64,000 bases of DNA, taken from positions 27,817 through 91,816 of the forward strand of contig DEFO01000013.1 in assembly GCA_002350805.1 (NCBI GenBank), given 5' to 3'. Position numbers and translations under genes: made by a program. This document shows positions 61,601 through 64,000 of this stretch, in pieces; position 1 is the stretch's first letter, and each line of letters starts with the position of its first letter. The DNA is from Prevotella sp. UBA2850. GTDB taxonomy: Bacteria; Bacteroidota; Bacteroidia; Bacteroidales; Bacteroidaceae. Below the pieces are notes generated by a model. That model saw nothing but the letters and a program-made list of their open reading frames with translations. It did not search any database and was not told the DNA's origin.

Positions 61601-61877
61601 GAACCCCACCAACGACTATGGCCGTCTGAATGCCGTAGGTCCCTCTGGCGTCACTGGTATCGAAAAGGTGTACAACCGCAGCTTCGTACGTCTGGACAAC
61701 ATCACGCTCGGCTACACCATCCCCACGGAGCTGACCAACAAGATCGGCGTACAGCGCATACACCTCACAGCAGGCATCAACAACGTACTGACCATCGACA
61801 GCTGGGAGTATGGCGATCCTGAGACAGGTGGCTTTGCCAACCGTCAGTTCCAGTTCGGTCTGAGCGTAACATTATAA
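58612..61877 (+). pseudogene. SusC-like TonB-dependent receptor, frameshifted at a G7 tract
   Basis: Two frames together give a full receptor. 58612-58881: signal peptide and most of a carboxypeptidase-regulatory-like domain (VRGQVKDKMGEPIIGATVKV, DIDGNFEMRNAPSGG), then TAG. From about 58876 in the other frame: ITYVGYKPQEVAFKAGQ, the plug start VVVVGYGTMRKKDLTGSV, SIQLRGQNSL and a 900-residue barrel ending FQFGLSVTL. Family spacing P-x-G-x-x-L requires SGGVL, which needs eight Gs; the sequence has seven (58869-58875). It is either a phase-variable off state, a real lesion or a base-calling error. It would import glycan oligomers across the outer membrane with the SusD lipoprotein. Confidence 0.88.
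58869..58875 (+). other. G7 homopolymer that breaks the susC frame
   Basis: Seven consecutive Gs after TC. With eight the susC frame is continuous; with seven TAG follows two codons later. Confidence 0.85.
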
Positions 61878-61915
61878 TCAACAAAAACGTGATCATTGTA
61901 AAACAGATAATTATT

Positions 61916-63940
61916 ATGAGATTCAATAATATATTCAAAGGTGGTGCTGCCTTTGGTGTGATGGGATTGATGATGGTCAGCTGTGGCGACTCATTCCTCG
62001 AGCAAGACCCATTGTCGTTCTATGAGCCGGCAACCACCTACAGCACAGAGGCCGGTCTGCAGGCCGCCCTGGCACAGTGCGACAAACAGTTGAAAACCTA
62101 CCGTATTGACGGCAACTGGAACAATGTGGGTATCTTCACCAACTACCTCATGTCGGATGTAGGTATGTATGCCAAGACCGATATGGGCGGTGGTTTCCAG
62201 GACAACTTCGACGCCAAGCTCACACCTACCTCGGGTATGGCCAGCGGTGGCGACGCTAACTACATGCAGCGCTTCTGGGACCAGGGCTACAGTATGGTGA
62301 AATATGCCAACTCTATCCTTACGTATGTCGACCAGGTGAAAGGACTTGACGATGCTACACGCGACGCTTACAAAGGACGTGCCTATTTCCACCGCGCCTA
62401 TGCCTACTATAACCTCGCCCTCCAGTTCGGCGACATCCCCTTGGTGACGAAGCTCATCAGCGTGCCCAAGCGCAACTACTCTTCTACCAGCAAGGAAGCC
62501 ATCTTCAAGATGCTGGTTCACGACCTGGAGTTTGCCGTCGAGCATGTTCCCCCCCAGAGCAAGATGGCTTATGTGGGTCAGGTCAATCAGGAAGGCTGTA
62601 TGCACCTGCTCGTGAAGTGCTATCTGGCTGTTGGCGAATATGCCAAGGCTGAAGCTATGGCTACCGACCTGATTAACAATCACGGTCTGAAGCTCATGAC
62701 CGAGAACTTCGGCACCTGGCAGCCCTCTGGCGCTGAGAAGACCTGGAAGGTGACCCGTAATGTGGTTTGGGACCTACACCGCACGCCCAACATTGCCGAC
62801 CCCAGCAACAAGGAGACCATCATGATGATCTCTAACTCCAACGACCAGGACTTCACCACCTACAATGTGATGCGCGCCTGCTTCGCCCACTGGAGCAATG
62901 GTATCATCCGCGACCCGCACGGACTCGGCGGCCCCGGACAGAACATCGCCCGTAACAACAGCAACTACAACGAGACACTCGACTGGGTACGAGCTGCCGG
63001 ACGTGGCATCGCCGTGAACCGCACCTCTTATTACTACAATAAGACCATCTGGAGCTACGACGGTGAGACCGACTGGCAGGACCTGCGCCACAACCGTGAG
63101 GTAGGTAACTGGATGGAGATGGAAGACTTCAAGTACAACAACCGTAATTCTGACTTCTACGGCAAGAACTACCAGCTCTATGCTACCGAGGACTATGTGG
63201 ATCCTTCAGATCCTTCGAAGGTGCTCGTACGCAAGGGCGACATTCTCTGCTCTGACACCATCCGCAGCTGGTATCCCACACCGCTCTATCAGGTTTACAT
63301 CCTCGATACTCCCAACGAGAACAATATGGGTGCCAACCAGTTCCAGGGTGCTTCGGGCAAGGGTGCCAATGGCGACATGTATCTCTTCCGTCTGGCAGAG
63401 ACCTATCTGCTGCGTGCTGAGGCCCGCCTCTATCAGGGCAACCCCACAGGTGCTGCTGAAGACGTGAACGCCGTGCGCCGTCGTGCCAATGCCAAGAAGA
63501 TGTTCCAGGTGGTCAACATTGGCGACATCATGTCTGAGCGTGCCCGCGAGCTCTATCTCGAGGAGTTCCGTCAGGCAGAGATGGTGCGCGTCAGCTGGTG
63601 TCTCGCCCGTAGTGGCGTCGCCGACGAGTGGGGCAACAAGTACGACCTCAACACATGGGACAAGCAGGAAGGTACCGACCTCAATGGCGGTAGCTACTGG
63701 TATCGCCGCTGCACCACCTACAACGTGTTCAACCATCCTTATGGCAAGGGACAGCAGGGTAACCAGACCTACGAGTACAAGGTCAACAAACACAACCTCT
63801 TCTGGCCTGTTCCCAACTCAGCCATCACCGCCAACAACATGGGTAAGCTGCGCCAGAACTATGGCTACGACGGCTACGACGACAGCATCCCCATGTGGAC
63901 CAACTGGGAAGAGGCTGTGGCCGACGAGGATAGAAGCTAA
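61916..63940 (+). CDS. SusD/RagB-family glycan-binding lipoprotein
   Basis: 674 residues from MRFNNIFKGG, with lipobox MMVSC near residue 23 followed by GDSFLEQDPLS, the usual SusD opening. Tetratricopeptide-like helices follow (GRAYFHRAYAYYNLALQFGDIPL), and the C-terminal LAETYLLRAEARLYQGN and AAEDVNAVRRRANA are family marks. It sits on the cell surface and holds glycan for the SusC partner 38 bases upstream. It is longer than many SusD proteins (about 500-600). The next gene of the locus lies beyond the window. Confidence 0.94.
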   Translation: MRFNNIFKGGAAFGVMGLMMVSCGDSFLEQDPLSFYEPATTYSTEAGLQAALAQCDKQLKTYRIDGNWNNVGIFTNYLMSDVGMYAKTDMGGGFQDNFDAKLTPTSGMASGGDANYMQRFWDQGYSMVKYANSILTYVDQVKGLDDATRDAYKGRAYFHRAYAYYNLALQFGDIPLVTKLISVPKRNYSSTSKEAIFKMLVHDLEFAVEHVPPQSKMAYVGQVNQEGCMHLLVKCYLAVGEYAKAEAMATDLINNHGLKLMTENFGTWQPSGAEKTWKVTRNVVWDLHRTPNIADPSNKETIMMISNSNDQDFTTYNVMRACFAHWSNGIIRDPHGLGGPGQNIARNNSNYNETLDWVRAAGRGIAVNRTSYYYNKTIWSYDGETDWQDLRHNREVGNWMEMEDFKYNNRNSDFYGKNYQLYATEDYVDPSDPSKVLVRKGDILCSDTIRSWYPTPLYQVYILDTPNENNMGANQFQGASGKGANGDMYLFRLAETYLLRAEARLYQGNPTGAAEDVNAVRRRANAKKMFQVVNIGDIMSERARELYLEEFRQAEMVRVSWCLARSGVADEWGNKYDLNTWDKQEGTDLNGGSYWYRRCTTYNVFNHPYGKGQQGNQTYEYKVNKHNLFWPVPNSAITANNMGKLRQNYGYDGYDDSIPMWTNWEEAVADEDRS

Positions 63941-64000
63941 TGACAGATTCTCTCTCTAACACACACACTTTTTTTATAAACCTAAAATCCGCAAGCAATC

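Overview
The window comes from a Bacteroidales bacterium, most likely a Prevotella or Xylanibacter-type member of the Prevotellaceae. This rests on many promoters of the Bacteroidetes form TTG-N19/20-TAnnTTTG, a SusC/SusD pair, lipoproteins with acidic residues after the lipobox cysteine, a xylanase cluster like xynABD of Prevotella bryantii, and DUF4468/DUF6080-type families typical of the order. GC is moderately high in most of the window. The exception is about 27.2-35.5 kb, which is visibly AT-richer.

Layout. (1) 0-4.2 kb: a 5'-cut amidophosphoribosyltransferase-like gene, carA and a carB that stops at the junction between its two homologous halves. (2) 4.5-13.3 kb, minus strand: porin, imelysin, di-heme oxidoreductase and a fused CcsB-CcsA cytochrome c assembly protein, which look like a periplasmic iron/haem-protein module, then a Rid-like protein and a membrane protein. 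(3) 13.7-20 kb, minus: butyrate kinase, then a xylan module (GH43, GH10, GPH symporter, SGNH esterase). (4) 20-24.7 kb: LMW tyrosine phosphatase, a 64-residue protein, and four genes enclosed by about 210-230 bp inverted copies of a modular intergenic repeat. (5) 24.7-27.1 kb: a 53-residue protein coupled to ribD, then prmC and recX. (6) 27.2-35.4 kb: an AT-rich accessory block with a TlpA-like gene broken by an in-frame TGA, a TraB/GumN protein between two paralogous membrane proteins, XRE/DUF2975 regulators and an AlbA_2 (Schlafen-type) protein. (7) 35.5-56 kb: miaB, then a long envelope-glycan region with an ABC exporter, LpxL-like acyltransferase, glycosyltransferases, a sugar kinase, LicC/LicD plus aminotransferase, UDP-galactopyranose mutase, tRNA-Arg(CCT), GT2 enzymes, two DUF6080 proteins and a UbiA-HAD-GtrA set. 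(8) 56.3-64 kb: a polysaccharide utilisation locus with a double GH43 protein, a SusC gene frameshifted at a G7 tract, and SusD.

The least ordinary signals are structural. Three separate three-copy tandem arrays (29, 34 and 28 bp units) each begin on the stop codon of a gene. A long inverted repeat encloses about 3.1 kb. Two perfect-consensus promoters have no known gene and open directly onto a hairpin carrying an ATG. Three genes carry disabling lesions or truncation (carB, the TlpA-like gene, susC), which are either real or assembly errors and need read-level checking. I found no CRISPR array, no insertion sequence, no rRNA and no prophage.
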